Source: JAHECQ01 sp047638695
GTDB taxonomy: Bacteria; Actinomycetota; Acidimicrobiia; Acidimicrobiales; SZUA-35
Length of the DNA: 6,275 nucleotides
NCBI GenBank assembly: GCA_047638695.1
Contig: JBLINY010000188.1
Coordinates: 1 to 6,275, forward strand
Reading direction: 5' to 3'
In this document: piece after piece, positions 6,245 to 6,275 of the stretch
Layout of the letters: each line of letters starts with the position of its first letter
How positions within the stretch are numbered: position 1 is the first letter of the stretch
Notes under the pieces: model-generated
Told to the model about the DNA's origin: nothing
The model's input: the letters and a program-made list of their open reading frames with translations, nothing else
The model's database searches: none
Translations under genes and position numbers: made by a program

Positions 6245-6249
6245 TCCTT
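6245..6249 (-). promoter_or_regulatory. Ribosome-binding site of the lipoprotein gene
   Basis: AAGGA on the minus strand lies six bases before ATG 6238, the clearest ribosome-binding site in the operon. The promoter must lie beyond the right edge: the remaining 26 bases show no convincing -10 or -35. Confidence 0.65.
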
Positions 6250-6275
6250 GTTTCTGAGGAAATTGTCATTGGGGG

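Noticed and set aside
1..6275. CRISPR array, tRNA, rRNA or riboswitch
   Set aside because: No regularly spaced repeats, cloverleaf or known aptamer pattern was seen on either strand; only 37 bases precede the operon's first gene.

Overview
The window is about 60% G+C. Its lipoprotein has a short basic N-terminus, an AAAC lipobox and a Ser/Asp-rich linker. That style, together with GC-rich codon use and an IS3 transposase of the type common in Actinobacteria, suggests a high-GC actinobacterium, perhaps an Acidimicrobiia/Ilumatobacter-like marine lineage. The lineage guess is inference from composition and protein style only.

Left third (1-1521), a decay zone. Bases 1-557 are one end of an IS3-family insertion sequence that runs off the left edge: terminal TGAACC end at 557, orfA, a canonical U_UUU_UUC slippery heptamer, and the start of orfB, all on the minus strand. 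The element ends abruptly inside a plus-strand Crp/Fnr-type regulator. Only the regulator's dimerisation helix and C-terminal winged helix remain (558-886), without a start codon. A second plus-strand relic follows (about 991-1521). Its similarity to one protein family is spread over three reading frames, with a long intact 3' frame, so it looks like a frameshifted and internally deleted pseudogene.

Right three quarters (1528-6238), one minus-strand operon read from right to left. It encodes a BMP-family substrate-binding lipoprotein, permease 1, permease 2 and a double-domain ATPase. This is the full set for a BmpA/NupNOPQ-type nucleoside ABC importer. The lipoprotein captures a ligand outside the membrane, probably a purine nucleoside. 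The two BPD_transp_2 permeases form the channel, and the fused two-domain ATPase drives it. The last three genes are tightly coupled (an ATGA overlap, then a 4-base gap). The lipoprotein gene is set apart by a 91-base spacer holding a strong hairpin that pairs fully only in the minus-strand transcript, suggesting more lipoprotein than permease is made. No nucleoside-salvage gene lies downstream: the ATPase stop is 6 bases from the convergent relic.

I see no clearly new biological system. The points most worth checking are the IS-disrupted regulator, the multi-frame relic, the strand-specific intercistronic hairpin, and the hairpin over the orfA ribosome-binding site.
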